A DNA stretch of 64,000 bases. Origin: Methylomonas paludis (GTDB lineage: Bacteria; Pseudomonadota; Gammaproteobacteria; Methylococcales; Methylomonadaceae). Below are positions 1-8,560 of the stretch, piece by piece (positions within the stretch are counted from its first letter, which is position 1; each line of letters starts with the position of its first letter). Made by a program: the position numbers and the translations under genes. Where the stretch lies: contig NZ_CP073754.1 of NCBI RefSeq assembly GCF_018734325.1, positions 2,418,001 to 2,482,000 on the forward strand, written 5' to 3'. The notes below the pieces were generated by a model that was not told the DNA's origin, searched no databases, and saw only the letters and a program-made list of their open reading frames with translations.

Positions 1-288
1 GGTGACGCTTAAATCTGGGTCCAGGGTGGTTTGCTGGAACACGACACCCAGTTTGGCCAGGGCCTGGCGGCTATTGGTTTTAACATCATAGCCGCACAGT
101 TCTATCCGGCCCAAGCGGCTGTCGTACAAGCGGGTGATCAAGGCAAACAAGGTGCTCTTGCCGGCCCCGTTCGGGCCTAATAATATGGTGCATTCGCCTG
201 GCTCGACCTGGATATTGACGTTGTCCAAGGCTTTTTTCTGGCCATAGGCAAAACTCAGCTCGGCTATATTCAATGCGTAGCGGCTCAT
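1..288 (-). CDS. ABC transporter ATP-binding protein, PQQ-alcohol-dehydrogenase-associated type (3' part outside window)
   Basis: The N-terminal 96 codons of an ABC ATPase are present; the gene runs off the window start. The Walker A motif GPNGAGKST is visible at about residues 39-47, followed by a Q-loop-like FQQTTLDPDL stretch. The signature motif and Walker B lie outside the window. The start ATG overlaps the stop of the upstream beta-propeller gene in an ATGA, so the two are translationally coupled. ABC ATPases paired with such a YVTN propeller are known next to PQQ-dependent alcohol dehydrogenase systems, and that context is the reason for the specific call. The substrate is unknown. The ATPase assignment is firm; the PQQ association rests on the neighbour. 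Confidence 0.85.
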   Translation of the reverse strand, partial: MSRYALNIAELSFAYGQKKALDNVNIQVEPGECTILLGPNGAGKSTLFALITRLYDSRLGRIELCGYDVKTNSRQALAKLGVVFQQTTLDPDLSVT

Positions 289-1250
289 GGTTTAACCGCC
301 ACACCCCAGGGGTAACGGCCTACCGCGACGGATTTAAGCACTTTTTGTTCAGTCAGATCAATGATGGAAATATCATTGCTGACGCCATTGGTGGTATACA
401 GGCGTTTTTGATCGGGCGAGAACGCCAGATTCCAGACTCGTTGACCAACCAGCAGCAGTTTTTCGACCTGATAGGTTTGGGCATTGATCACCGCCACCCG
501 GTTGGCCGGGCCCAGCGCTACATAGGCATAATGTCGCTCGGCGTCTATCACTACTCCGACCGGCTGGATCAGGTCGGCACTCAGCCCCGGTACTTCCAGC
601 TTTAAGCTATGCTGGATCTGGCGGGTGGCGGTATCCAGCACCATGACGGTGCCGGCCATTTCGGAGGTGGCCCACAGTTGCTGGCTGTCGGCAGTAAAGG
701 CGGCAGCACGCGGCCGGGGGTCGACCAGGGTGTTTTCGACGATTTGCCGGGTTTTGATATCTATCCAGTGCAGCATATTGGTGGTTTCCGATGCACTGAT
801 CAACCAGCGGTTATCGGGGCTGACGGTAATACCTTCCGGCTCTACCCCAACCTTGATTTGCTGCAGGGCTTTTTTGGCGGCAATATCTATGACGGTGACG
901 GCGCTGTCATCCTCGTTGGAGACATACATCAATTTGCCGTCCGGGCTAACGGCAAAGGTTTCCGGATCTTCACCGGACGGCAGCCGGCCAATTTCCTGCA
1001 AACTATTGCTATCCAGAATTTTAATGGTGTTTTCGTCGCTGGTGGCCACATACAGGAATTTGGCATCCGGGCTCAGCGCCAGGCCTCTGGGGCGCTGGCC
1101 TACGTTAACGGTTTTTTGCAATACGCCATCCTGGGACTGGACAACGGCAATGGCATTATCCTTTTCCAGGCTGACAAATACGGTTTCGGCTGGTAATACG
1201 GTGGTATACATAGCGGCCATAGTGAATCCGGCCATTTTTATCAGTTGCAT
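285..1250 (-). CDS. YVTN-family beta-propeller protein, PQQ-dependent catabolism-associated
   Basis: This 321-residue protein has a signal peptide (MQLIKMAGFTMAAMYTTVLPAE) and then repeated propeller blades with the YVTN-type pattern, such as FLYVATSDENTIKILD, LMYVSNEDDSAVTVID and RLYTTNGVSNDISIID. It should be periplasmic. The ATG at 1250 was chosen because the signal peptide follows it directly and an AGG lies about 7 bases upstream; an in-frame ATG at 1331 would add 27 residues ahead of the signal. It is the first gene of a pair with the ABC ATPase (4-base overlap). Related propellers accompany PQQ-dependent alcohol or methanol oxidation loci, but the biochemical role is not established. 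Confidence 0.85.
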   Translation of the reverse strand: MQLIKMAGFTMAAMYTTVLPAETVFVSLEKDNAIAVVQSQDGVLQKTVNVGQRPRGLALSPDAKFLYVATSDENTIKILDSNSLQEIGRLPSGEDPETFAVSPDGKLMYVSNEDDSAVTVIDIAAKKALQQIKVGVEPEGITVSPDNRWLISASETTNMLHWIDIKTRQIVENTLVDPRPRAAAFTADSQQLWATSEMAGTVMVLDTATRQIQHSLKLEVPGLSADLIQPVGVVIDAERHYAYVALGPANRVAVINAQTYQVEKLLLVGQRVWNLAFSPDQKRLYTTNGVSNDISIIDLTEQKVLKSVAVGRYPWGVAVKP

Positions 1251-1317
1251 GGTGTTGCCTAAATTCTGTTGCGAAAGGGTCTGTAATCCGGCGCTAATTA
1301 TACCTGTTTGCCTGATG

Positions 1318-1395
1318 TAGGGCGTTTTCACTTCGTGCTCTGGCGAGTCGCGCCCAAACCGTCAGGCGGATTGCTGGCGGCGAATCCGCCCTACG
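1318..1395. repeat. Dispersed repeat with hairpin, copy 1 (inverted copy at 3663-3695)
   Basis: Bases 1318-1349 (GTAGGGCGTTTTCAC, a short spacer, then TGCTCTGGCGAGTC) recur in reverse orientation at 3663-3695 with only a few differences. Just downstream, GGCGGATT and AATCCGCC form a stem at about 1371-1392 ending in CCGCCCTAC. The element sits between two divergently transcribed genes. It looks like a REP/BIME-type intergenic repeat; no transposase is associated. Confidence 0.6.
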
Positions 1396-1489
1396 TGGCT
1401 GTGTTGCATTTATGCCTATGGGAACTATACAAAAAAGCTGATGTAGGCGGTTATAATAGTCTGATATTTAAACCTTACCCAGGTCTGCT

Positions 1490-2272
1490 TTGAAAATTCT
1501 GCAAATTTCCGATCTGCATATTATGGCGGATGAAAATGATACTTTGCTGGGGGTGAATACCCAGTATTATTTTCAGCAAGTGCTAAAACAGGCGCATCTG
1601 GCGCATGGCCGCTTTGATTTGATTCTGGTCAGCGGCGATCTGGCCCAGCAGCCCGGCGCGGCCAGTTATCAACGGATTGCCCAGACTCTGCAGCGCTATG
1701 ACACCGAAACGCTGTGCCTGCCCGGCAACCATGATGATTTTGGCTTGATGCAAGTTCAGCTCAATACCGGTTTGGTCAGTTGCCGGCAGGCTATGCAAAA
1801 ACAGGGTTGGCAGATCATTTGTCTGAACAGTCAGATTGTGGACAGCCCGGCAGGCGAGCTGGCTGATGAGCAACTTGATTTTTTACAGCACAGTCTGGCA
1901 GCCCATCCGCAACTGCCCTGTCTGATTGCGGTACATCATCCCTGTATTGCCAGCGGCAGCACCTGGCTGGATACCATGCAAATCCGCAATAGCGCTGTTC
2001 TGCTGGACGTGCTGGCACAGCATCATCAGGTAAAAGCCGTGACTTTTGGCCATATTCATCAGGAACTGGCCCGGCAGATAGACGGCATTTGGTATTTTGC
2101 CGCACCGGCTACCTGTTTTGAATTTAAACCGCTATCGGTGGCGTTTGCGGTGACCGATACGCCGCCCGGCTACCGGGTTTTCCAGTTGAAAAGTGATGGC
2201 ACGCTGACATCGGCTTGTTTTAGATTGACGGAGCCGCTGCAAGGCTTAGACTGCCGGATGCATGGTTATTAA
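1490..2272 (+). CDS. cpdA: Metallophosphoesterase, 3',5'-cyclic-nucleotide phosphodiesterase-like (CpdA/Icc family)
   Basis: This 260-residue cytosolic calcineurin-like phosphoesterase carries the full set of metal-binding motifs: DLH near the N terminus (residues 8-10), SGDL (about 50), GNHDD (about 80), HHP (about 148) and GHIHQ (about 188). Length and motif spacing match the CpdA/Icc family, which hydrolyses cAMP, though substrate specificity in this family varies. The start is TTG with AGG about 6 bases upstream and leads straight into the conserved first strand MKILQISDLH. A TATAAT hexamer lies at 1452-1457 without an obvious -35 box. It converges with rppH. The family call is strong; the cAMP substrate is inferred. 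Confidence 0.85.
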   Translation: MKILQISDLHIMADENDTLLGVNTQYYFQQVLKQAHLAHGRFDLILVSGDLAQQPGAASYQRIAQTLQRYDTETLCLPGNHDDFGLMQVQLNTGLVSCRQAMQKQGWQIICLNSQIVDSPAGELADEQLDFLQHSLAAHPQLPCLIAVHHPCIASGSTWLDTMQIRNSAVLLDVLAQHHQVKAVTFGHIHQELARQIDGIWYFAAPATCFEFKPLSVAFAVTDTPPGYRVFQLKSDGTLTSACFRLTEPLQGLDCRMHGY

Positions 2273-2297
2273 TTAGCGGTGAACCGCCCTACATAAT

Positions 2298-2822
2298 TTA
2301 AAGCTGGTGGCGACCGGCCAGATAACTTTCCGCATTGACCTGCACTTCGTCGTCCACTAACAACATGCCTAATTCATCCAGGGCTTTGCGGTAAACCCGG
2401 CGCTTAAAATACACTACGTCTTTTAAGGGATACCAGTATTCCACCCATTTCCAGTTATCAAATTCCTGCTTGTGTCCGCAATCGAAACGCACATTGGTTT
2501 CATCGCTTAACAGGCGCAGGATAAACCAGATTTGTTTCTGGCCTATGCACAAGGGCATGGAATTTTTGCGCACGTATTTATCCGGCAGCTTATAGCGCAA
2601 CCAGTAGCGGGTGCGGCCAAGCATTTGCACATGCTCGGCGCGTAAGCCAGTTTCTTCCCACAACTCCCGATACATCGCGGTTTCCGGATCTTCATCGCAA
2701 TCTATTCCGCCTTGCGGAAATTGCCATGAATTAGCGCCTTTGCGCTTGGCCCAAAACACCCGACCCTGGTCATTGCAAAGGATAATGCCGACATTGGGCC
2801 GGTATCCTTTCGAGTCTATCAT
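2298..2822 (-). CDS. rppH: RNA pyrophosphohydrolase (Nudix hydrolase)
   Basis: This 174-residue Nudix protein removes pyrophosphate from 5'-triphosphorylated RNA and so starts mRNA decay. The start [15 protein letters not shown] and the motif WQFPQGGID are characteristic of RppH, and a complete Nudix box (G-x5-E-x7-RELWEETGL) spans about residues 38-60. The basic and aromatic segments that follow ([22 protein letters not shown]) also match. The length fits the family (about 160-176). It is transcribed divergently from the HAD phosphatase, with about 150 bp between the starts. Confidence 0.95.
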   Translation of the reverse strand: MIDSKGYRPNVGIILCNDQGRVFWAKRKGANSWQFPQGGIDCDEDPETAMYRELWEETGLRAEHVQMLGRTRYWLRYKLPDKYVRKNSMPLCIGQKQIWFILRLLSDETNVRFDCGHKQEFDNWKWVEYWYPLKDVVYFKRRVYRKALDELGMLLVDDEVQVNAESYLAGRHQL

Positions 2823-2974
2823 GTCAAAAAAACCTGTATTCTTACGGCTGGTTTTAAACTGCTAATGTTAGAATTAAAACCAGCCGACAATTAAAATTAT
2901 GGTGCAATTGTTCCACAAATATGCGGTTAAAGCCATCATCTGCTTTCTTTTATTTACAACAACGGGTTTTTACA

Positions 2975-3631
2975 GTGAGTTTAGCTATTTTTGATTTGGA
3001 TAATACGCTGATTGCTAATGATAGCGATTATTTATGGGGCCAATTTCTGGTTGATCACGGTATAGTTGATCAGGCCTATTATGAGACCGCCAATAAAAAA
3101 TTTTACGCCGATTACAAGCACGGCACGCTGGATATTGTGGAGTTTTTGCGGTTTTCGCTGGCACCATTGGCCTTGCACGACCCTGCCCAGCTCTACCGCT
3201 GGCGTGATGAATTTGTTGATACCATCATTAAACCAATACTGCTGCCGGAAGCCCAAGCTCTGGTGGAGCGGCACCGCGCCCAGGGTGATACGCTGCTGGT
3301 AATTACCGCCACTAACCGTTTTGTCACCGAGCCCATCGTCAAGTTGTACGGTATTGATAATCTGCTGGCCACTACGCCGGAATTCAGCAAAGGCCGCTAC
3401 ACCGGCAAATATATTGATGTGCCGTGTTTTCAGGAAGGCAAAGTCGTGCATTTACGCAATTGGCTGGATAGCTCGACTGAGACTTTGCAGGACAGCTGGT
3501 TTTACAGCGACTCGCATAACGATCTGCCTTTGTTGAAACTGGTTGATCATCCGGTTGCGGTCGATCCTGACGAGATTTTATTACAAGCCGCCCAAAGCGC
3601 TAATTGGCCGGTGATTAGTTTACGCAATTAA
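2975..3631 (+). CDS. HAD superfamily hydrolase, subfamily IB (phosphoserine phosphatase-like)
   Basis: This 218-residue phosphatase has the four HAD motifs in order: DLDNTL (nucleophile aspartate near residue 7), TATNRF with the motif II threonine, a GKVVHLRNW lysine segment, and SDSHNDLPLL with the acidic motif IV. A helical cap lies between motifs I and II, as in the PSP-like IB group. GTG at 2975 was chosen because the family begins a few residues before DLDNTL; an in-frame ATG at 2921 would add 18 unrelated residues. The substrate cannot be read from the sequence. Confidence 0.85.
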   Translation: MSLAIFDLDNTLIANDSDYLWGQFLVDHGIVDQAYYETANKKFYADYKHGTLDIVEFLRFSLAPLALHDPAQLYRWRDEFVDTIIKPILLPEAQALVERHRAQGDTLLVITATNRFVTEPIVKLYGIDNLLATTPEFSKGRYTGKYIDVPCFQEGKVVHLRNWLDSSTETLQDSWFYSDSHNDLPLLKLVDHPVAVDPDEILLQAAQSANWPVISLRN

Positions 3632-3662
3632 GCTGTGAGGGTGTCTGGCGTTTTGCTGTCCA

Positions 3663-3695
3663 GACTCGCCAGAGCACGCTGTGAAAACGCCCTAC
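3663..3695. repeat. Dispersed repeat, inverted copy 2 of the element at 1318-1349
   Basis: GACTCGCCAGAGCA, a short spacer and GTGAAAACGCCCTAC are the reverse complement of the segment at 1318-1349. The preceding bases TCTGGCG (about 3644-3650) can pair with CGCCAGA at 3667-3673. The two copies flank the cpdA-rppH-HAD block in inverted orientation. Confidence 0.6.
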
Positions 3696-3705
3696 CCCGA
3701 CTGCG

Positions 3706-3736
3706 TTAAATTAATGTAACCTGACCCCATTTTTTA
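3706..3736. repeat. GTAACCTGACCCCAT repeat arm at a gene end (copy 1)
   Basis: The segment reads ATTAATGTAACCTGACCCCA followed by T residues. Read on the minus strand, the stop codon TAA of the 3734-4282 gene runs directly into AAAATGGGGTCAGGTTAC. The same sequence appears at 13000-13053, 17906-17932, 19607-19635 and 19763-19791. Confidence 0.75.
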
Positions 3737-4282
3737 GAATTTATCGAATAAGGTTTGTTTTTTGATGGAAACGCAGCCTGGGCCGGCCGGCATCAGGAAG
3801 ATCTGTAAATTATCACCGTAGGTCAACAAGCTGATGTGCTTGCGCAATTTTCCGCTGTTTTTGGCTTCGCTGAATTGGGTTTTGGCCACGGTATCGCATT
3901 TGTCCGGCCAGTACATGACGATCTCGAAACTGGCGTCGCAGCCGTAAGCCACCAGCGGCGAAAAATCCATATTGGCATAAAACACGGCCGAATTATCCAG
4001 CACTTCCAGTGAGGCTGAGACCAGATGATCATTGACATGATCCACTGGTAATTGCAGGCTGACGCCGCTTTCACTGCCTTTGGTCAGGAAATCGGAAACT
4101 TTTTGCACATGATCCCGGCAATACACGACACCGGCCTGAGTCATGGCTTTGGTTAACACATTGGGTTCCGGCGCGGCTTTCTGGTCTGGCTCGGCACTGA
4201 GTTTTAGGCTGGTCGCTGCCAGGTATAATACCATCAGCACCTGGGCCACTGGTTTAAGGCTATATGGGGATGTGGAAATCAT
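3734..4282 (-). CDS. Secreted protein of unknown function
   Basis: This 182-residue protein has an N-terminal hydrophobic segment (about residues 10-30, ending near KLSAEPDQ) consistent with a signal peptide. The rest is a compact domain with four cysteines (YCRDHVQ, YGCDA, DKCDT, GPGCVS), which could form disulfides in the periplasm. I do not recognise the family. Its ATG overlaps the stop of the upstream TPR lipoprotein gene in an ATGA, so the two form a coupled pair and may act together. The stop codon merges with the repeat at 3706-3736. Confidence 0.75.
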   Translation of the reverse strand: MISTSPYSLKPVAQVLMVLYLAATSLKLSAEPDQKAAPEPNVLTKAMTQAGVVYCRDHVQKVSDFLTKGSESGVSLQLPVDHVNDHLVSASLEVLDNSAVFYANMDFSPLVAYGCDASFEIVMYWPDKCDTVAKTQFSEAKNSGKLRKHISLLTYGDNLQIFLMPAGPGCVSIKKQTLFDKF

Positions 4283-5472
4283 TTTCTGCCACCTTTGCTG
4301 TTGCTTGCCGGCACCGGCTGTTTTTGTCCTGCGGCAACTGACCGGACTCCCAGGCTGTTTTCCAGATTAATCAGGCTGGACCAACGCTGTTGGGCCAAGC
4401 TGCTGTTTGCACCCAGTAAGGCCTGGGTGGTGGCGGCAGACTGCCGCATCGGTGCTTCAGCCTGGCTGTGTTTATCCTGATTTGCCAGGGCTACCGCCAG
4501 ATTATTGGCCACTTCGGCCGTTAATAAATTATTGATACCCAATTTTTTTTCACAGATGGTTGAGGCTTCCTGCAGAAATTTTTCCGCCGCCGGATAATTA
4601 CGCGCCGCCAAGCCCAGCAAGCCCAGATTATTGAGAGCAGTGGCATACTGGACACTGTCTTTACCGAACCCGGTTTCGGCGACTGTTAATAATTTTTTCC
4701 AAACCGGTTCGGACTCCTGCAGCTTGCCCTGTTTTTGCAATAATGCCGCCAGATTGGTCAAAGCATCGTAAAGGGCTTGATATCTGGGTTCAGCAGCAGA
4801 CTCCTGATTGGCGATAGCCTTACGGTAAAAACCGTCTGCGTCGACGGTTCTGCCCATGGCCTCATACATATAACCGAGATTATTATAAGTTTCACCCAAT
4901 CCGGCGTCGCTGGCATTCATATGGGCTTCGCGGATGGTCAAAGAGCGGCGCAGCGCTTGTTCGGCATCTGCCAGCAGCTTTTGCTGTAATTCCACCACCC
5001 CCAGGCGGTTTAACACATCGGCGATTTCCAGGGTATCTTTGTCTTTGCCGGCATCAAGCTGACGTAATACTTTTTTTAAAGCCAGCTCCGCCGCCGGCCA
5101 TTGCCCGCTCAGAGAGTAGGTCTTGGCCAGTTTAAGTTCCAGCTGGGTAAGCTGGGCCGGATCCTGCACCAATTTTTCCTGGATGACCAGGGCTTTTTGA
5201 TAATTTTCGCCGGCCGCTTTAACATTGCTATTGAGTAGATAATCGCCCAGCGCAGTCAGTGATTCGGCGTGACTGCTGGATTCGGGCTGGACGTGGGCCA
5301 GCCAGAGTTGGGCAAATAAACAATCGTTGGCTGCGGTATTATTATCCTTGGCCGCCAAGGCTTTTTGGCAGGACGCCAACACTGATTGCGGGCTCAGCTC
5401 AGTGGCGGCTTTCTGATTACAAGCCGCCAGTAAGGCGGATAAAGTAATTAAGGATACCAAGCGAATTAACAT
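4279..5472 (-). CDS. Tetratricopeptide-repeat lipoprotein
   Basis: This 397-residue protein starts with a lipoprotein signal (MLIRLVSLITLSALLAAC; lipobox LLAAC, Cys 18). It is then almost entirely helical TPR-like repeats of about 42 residues, for example LGVVELQQKLLADAEQALRRS, LGYMYEAMGRTVDADGFYRK and LGLLGLAARNYPAAEKFLQE. This spacing is typical of the TPR_10/TPR_12 (kinesin light chain-like) type. It is probably an envelope-anchored protein-interaction scaffold. The downstream secreted protein overlaps it by 4 bases. The specific partner is unknown. Confidence 0.85.
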   Translation of the reverse strand: MLIRLVSLITLSALLAACNQKAATELSPQSVLASCQKALAAKDNNTAANDCLFAQLWLAHVQPESSSHAESLTALGDYLLNSNVKAAGENYQKALVIQEKLVQDPAQLTQLELKLAKTYSLSGQWPAAELALKKVLRQLDAGKDKDTLEIADVLNRLGVVELQQKLLADAEQALRRSLTIREAHMNASDAGLGETYNNLGYMYEAMGRTVDADGFYRKAIANQESAAEPRYQALYDALTNLAALLQKQGKLQESEPVWKKLLTVAETGFGKDSVQYATALNNLGLLGLAARNYPAAEKFLQEASTICEKKLGINNLLTAEVANNLAVALANQDKHSQAEAPMRQSAATTQALLGANSSLAQQRWSSLINLENSLGVRSVAAGQKQPVPASNSKGGRK

Positions 5473-5556
5473 AATTTACTCATATTGGGTATGGATTGTT
5501 GGTCTGGCATTGTACCGGCTCAGTGTTCAATCAGACAATACAGCCAGTGTTAAGCG

Positions 5557-5628
5557 CAAAAAAAACCACCTTTTCGAGTAGCGAAGAGGTGGTTTTGACT
5601 GGCTTATCCCAGTTGCCGGGCAACTGGG
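5557..5628 (-). terminator. Rho-independent terminator and second hairpin behind the YadA-like gene
   Basis: GGTGGTTTT (5588-5596) pairs with AAAACCACC (5562-5570). On the minus strand the stem is followed by a run of eight T residues, a classical terminator. A second strong stem, CCCAGTTGCC/GGCAACTGGG, lies at 5608-5628, closer to the stop codon at 5645. Confidence 0.85.
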
Positions 5629-5644
5629 AAGGCGATATCAACAA

Positions 5645-6937
5645 TTACCAGCTATAGCCGGCACCTAAAGAGGTGGCCATATCGCCATTGCTGCCAAAAC
5701 CGGTGGCTACGCTGGCACCAACAGTCAGATGATCACCGACAATGGCTTTACCGCCAAAGGCAATCGCTTGTTGGCCGTAATAAAAGCCGCCGCCCATACC
5801 CAGAGAGTATTTTTTGCCGCCCACTGGACTTGGTACAGCCTGCATGGCAGCTACTTGAGCGATACCGCTGTAGGCTCTATTGGAGTTCTGAGTCAGCGCC
5901 GTGGAAACCTGATTCAACTGGTTGACGTTAACCGCATCGGTGCCTTGGGTACCGGCGGCAATATTATGTAATTGCACCGGTTGACCAGAACTGCCGGCAA
6001 ATGTTGCGCCACTGCCGTTAAGTGTCAAGCTGGTCGGTGAATTCAGGCCACCGGAAATTACGGTCTGAGCATCGCTGACCACTACACCGGCGGTTTTGCC
6101 GTTGCTGTGCAGCGCTAAAGATGCCGAACCGTTGGCCAAGGATATAGAGCTATTGCCGGCAGCCACATTAACCGTGGTGGCGGTATTGCTGTTACCGATA
6201 TTGTTGGTACTGCCGTTGGCAGCGCCAGTGCCGATGTTATTGGTGGTGGCATAGCTGCTGCTGTCACCGACAGTATTGGTGCCGCCGGCCAGGCTGGTGG
6301 TATTGGCAGCATTGCCTATCGCCACTGCACCAGTGCTGGTGCCGGTATTGATATTAGTGGCGTTATTGCTGCTGGCGTTAATATTGGTGGTGCCGGTAAT
6401 GGTGTTGGTGGTAGCCGAAATAACATTGCTTGCGGCGGTAATGGTGTTGGTGGTGGCAGCGGTAATGGTATTGGCACCGGCACTGGCGGTAATGCTGTTA
6501 TCACCGCTGGTGGTGGTGATGGTGTTACCCGTAGCGGCAGTGATGGTATTGGTACTACCTGCGGTAATGCTATTGGCACCACCGGCAGTGATGGCATTGG
6601 TGCTGCCCTGTACGGTATTGATGGAGCTTAAATCCGGATTACCTATGGTGGTAACTGAACCTGTAGTAGTGTAACCGATCTGAGTTGTGTGACCTTCGAT
6701 ATCATTGGTACCAGAAACCGCATCGGACTGAATGACATTTGAACTACCCACACCCAAAGCCGAAATATTGTTGACGGCATTTTGCCCCTGAGCCTGGATA
6801 CTATTAGTGGCGCTACTGCCGTTATTGGTAATTGTTAGCGAGGTGTCTGTTAATGCAGATGCATTCTGTGCAAAAGACATAGACAGCATTGCGATAGCGG
6901 CGGCAATTGACTTGCGCTTGAATTTAGTACTACACAT
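5645..6937 (-). CDS. YadA-like trimeric autotransporter with NTI-repeat passenger
   Basis: This 430-residue protein has an N-terminal signal (about residues 1-28, ending QNASA). A long low-complexity passenger follows, rich in Asn, Thr, Ala and Ile with many NTIT/NTI units spaced 7-10 residues apart (about residues 60-240). The C-terminal region (about 345-430) has a VNVNQLNQVSTAL coiled-coil neck followed by the YadA anchor: the segment AQVAAMQAVPSP, then four beta strands ending GAGYSW with terminal Trp. This anchor trimerises into a beta-barrel that exports the passenger. The protein is short for the family. A role in adhesion is inferred from the family. It has its own terminator. Confidence 0.88.
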   Translation of the reverse strand: MCSTKFKRKSIAAAIAMLSMSFAQNASALTDTSLTITNNGSSATNSIQAQGQNAVNNISALGVGSSNVIQSDAVSGTNDIEGHTTQIGYTTTGSVTTIGNPDLSSINTVQGSTNAITAGGANSITAGSTNTITAATGNTITTTSGDNSITASAGANTITAATTNTITAASNVISATTNTITGTTNINASSNNATNINTGTSTGAVAIGNAANTTSLAGGTNTVGDSSSYATTNNIGTGAANGSTNNIGNSNTATTVNVAAGNSSISLANGSASLALHSNGKTAGVVVSDAQTVISGGLNSPTSLTLNGSGATFAGSSGQPVQLHNIAAGTQGTDAVNVNQLNQVSTALTQNSNRAYSGIAQVAAMQAVPSPVGGKKYSLGMGGGFYYGQQAIAFGGKAIVGDHLTVGASVATGFGSNGDMATSLGAGYSW

Positions 6938-7624
6938 AAGATAGATCCCCTGATAAGTTTGAAAAAAAACTTTAATATGGCTTACAATATATCGTTTTGT
7001 ATTTAGCTGCTTGCCGAGCCAAAGCAGGCAAATCCAATAATTGGCAACTTAATCCTAGCTTGGAATATACATTAATCACGACATAAGCTGCAAGTAATTT
7101 TGCCGACATTTTTGCAAAAAAAAACCAGATAATTATTTTAATCTTTAAAAAAAGTAATATGGTTTAATATTATCCAAATATTTAGGCCAGCCAACTTAGT
7201 TTAGAAGCAGGCGCGTCGGGTACCACCCTATATAACACCTTATATTCTAAGGCTCCTGACAACTCTAAACCGCACCGAAACCCCATCACCAGCGGCATAT
7301 ATGAACCTTTAAAAAAAAACCCGGCTGATTAAGTTTTTTGCTTGACAAGGCACTACCGGATTGATTAACATCGCACTAAGAGAAAATTTAGTCGGCGCAT
7401 ATGCGGACTACCTTAAATAAAGAATCAGGGCGAATTCTCAAAATCAATGACAGATTAATTGAGGCAAGAATAACTTTTGACCCTAGACTGGCTTGTGTGC
7501 AGGAAGCACGGTAATGTCGATATACACCGACTTTCCGCTTGCTAATCGCTATGGTTATAAATTTATTTAACTCATCAAATAACTTGAAACTAAAACTTAA
7601 CCTGTGAAGATGGAGAAGATTGCC
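6938..7624. promoter_or_regulatory. Divergent intergenic region with a sigma-70-like promoter
   Basis: This 690-base AT-rich region separates the YadA-like gene from the PEP-CTERM gene. TTGACA (7342-7347) with a 17-base spacer to TTAACA (7365-7370) is a plausible plus-strand promoter for the PEP-CTERM gene, which would give a leader of about 250 bases. A GGAG about 9 bases before 7625 is the likely ribosome binding site. No convincing gene or RNA is visible in the rest. Confidence 0.4.
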
Positions 7625-8458
7625 ATGAGACAACCTAAATACAAAAAGTGCCTGCTAGGCACGGCGATTGTGCTGGCGACATGCAGTGTCCCGGCACAGG
7701 CAACGCTGACCGATTACGGATACGGCTTGGTAATAGACAGTGCGCTGTCCTTCGCCTGGGCAAAAGACGCCAATCTGTTTCTGACCTTGGCGACTAAATC
7801 AGGTAATGCCAGTAGTTTTGTTAATACCGTGATCAGCGCGAATGGCGGCCAAGTTAGTGACGGCGGTACCGGCACCCATACCCTGAACCCTACTGAATTT
7901 GATACCACCACAGGCCAGTTAGACTGGTGGGCGGCCCAAGCTTTTATTGGTTATCTGAATAATATTGATTATCTTGGTCATACCACCTGGACATTGCCTA
8001 GCGTAACCCCACTGAATATCGGTGGTCTCAGCTATAACGGCAGTACCGATTTTGGTTACAATACCAGCAGCACTTCATCCTATCTGGCCTATCTTTATAA
8101 TGCCGAACTGGCCAATCCCAACCTCTACCTGAACCAATCTACTCCTGCCCATAATTCAAGCTGGACCGGGACAGCCGACCCTAACTTTACCAATGCCGCA
8201 AATGGTCAGCCTGACGCTTTCACCAATTTAGCCAGCGGCTTCTATTGGACCGGCACAGAATACAGCAACTATCTTCACGATGCCTGGGCATTTGATACCT
8301 CCCAAGGCCTGCAGTTTAACGAAAACAAGACCACCCTGTTTTATGCTTGGTTTGGTGCGACTGCTGTACCGGAAACCTCAACGACCTGGATGTTAAGCTT
8401 AGCCTTATTGACCATGCTGGGTTTCAAACACCGCAGTCTGCGCAGCAAAGCCATTTAA
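7625..8458 (+). CDS. PEP-CTERM-type exported protein with DUF1566 (Lcl)-like domain
   Basis: This 277-residue protein has a signal peptide (about residues 1-27, ending VPAQA). Its central domain resembles Lcl/DUF1566 proteins (DSALSFAWAKDANLF, a WTLPS motif, and GFYWTGTEYS followed by WAFDTSQGLQ). The C terminus is a sorting signal: VPETSTTWM, a hydrophobic segment (LSLALLTMLGF), then basic residues (KHRSLRSK). The usual Pro-Glu-Pro is Pro-Glu-Thr here. Such tails are processed by exosortase/EpsH, which is not in this window. The ATG at 7625 has a GGAG upstream; an ATG at 7604 in the same frame is possible. Confidence 0.8.
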   Translation: MRQPKYKKCLLGTAIVLATCSVPAQATLTDYGYGLVIDSALSFAWAKDANLFLTLATKSGNASSFVNTVISANGGQVSDGGTGTHTLNPTEFDTTTGQLDWWAAQAFIGYLNNIDYLGHTTWTLPSVTPLNIGGLSYNGSTDFGYNTSSTSSYLAYLYNAELANPNLYLNQSTPAHNSSWTGTADPNFTNAANGQPDAFTNLASGFYWTGTEYSNYLHDAWAFDTSQGLQFNENKTTLFYAWFGATAVPETSTTWMLSLALLTMLGFKHRSLRSKAI

Positions 8459-8485
8459 CTGTTTTTATTTGCTCAGAAATATCTT

Positions 8486-8509
8486 ACAGGGTAGCCTTGG
8501 CTACCCTGT
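8486..8509. terminator. Bidirectional hairpin between convergent genes
   Basis: ACAGGGTAGCC and GGCTACCCTGT form an 11-bp perfect stem with a two-base centre, between the PEP-CTERM gene (stop 8458) and the TusA-like gene (stop 8561). No strong T-run follows on either side, so termination efficiency is uncertain. Confidence 0.6.
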
Positions 8510-8560
8510 GATTGATGGCTAACCTGAAGGCAATGAGTTTTTCAGCTTTAGCTTGGGCAA

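Noticed and set aside
609..1320. Plus-strand open frames opposite the beta-propeller gene
   Set aside because: They are antisense to a well-supported YVTN propeller and have no recognisable domains.
6276..6674. Long plus-strand frame opposite the YadA-like gene
   Set aside because: It is the antisense of the NTI repeats and encodes a monotonous Val/Leu/Ala string; the minus-strand frame has a signal peptide and a YadA anchor.
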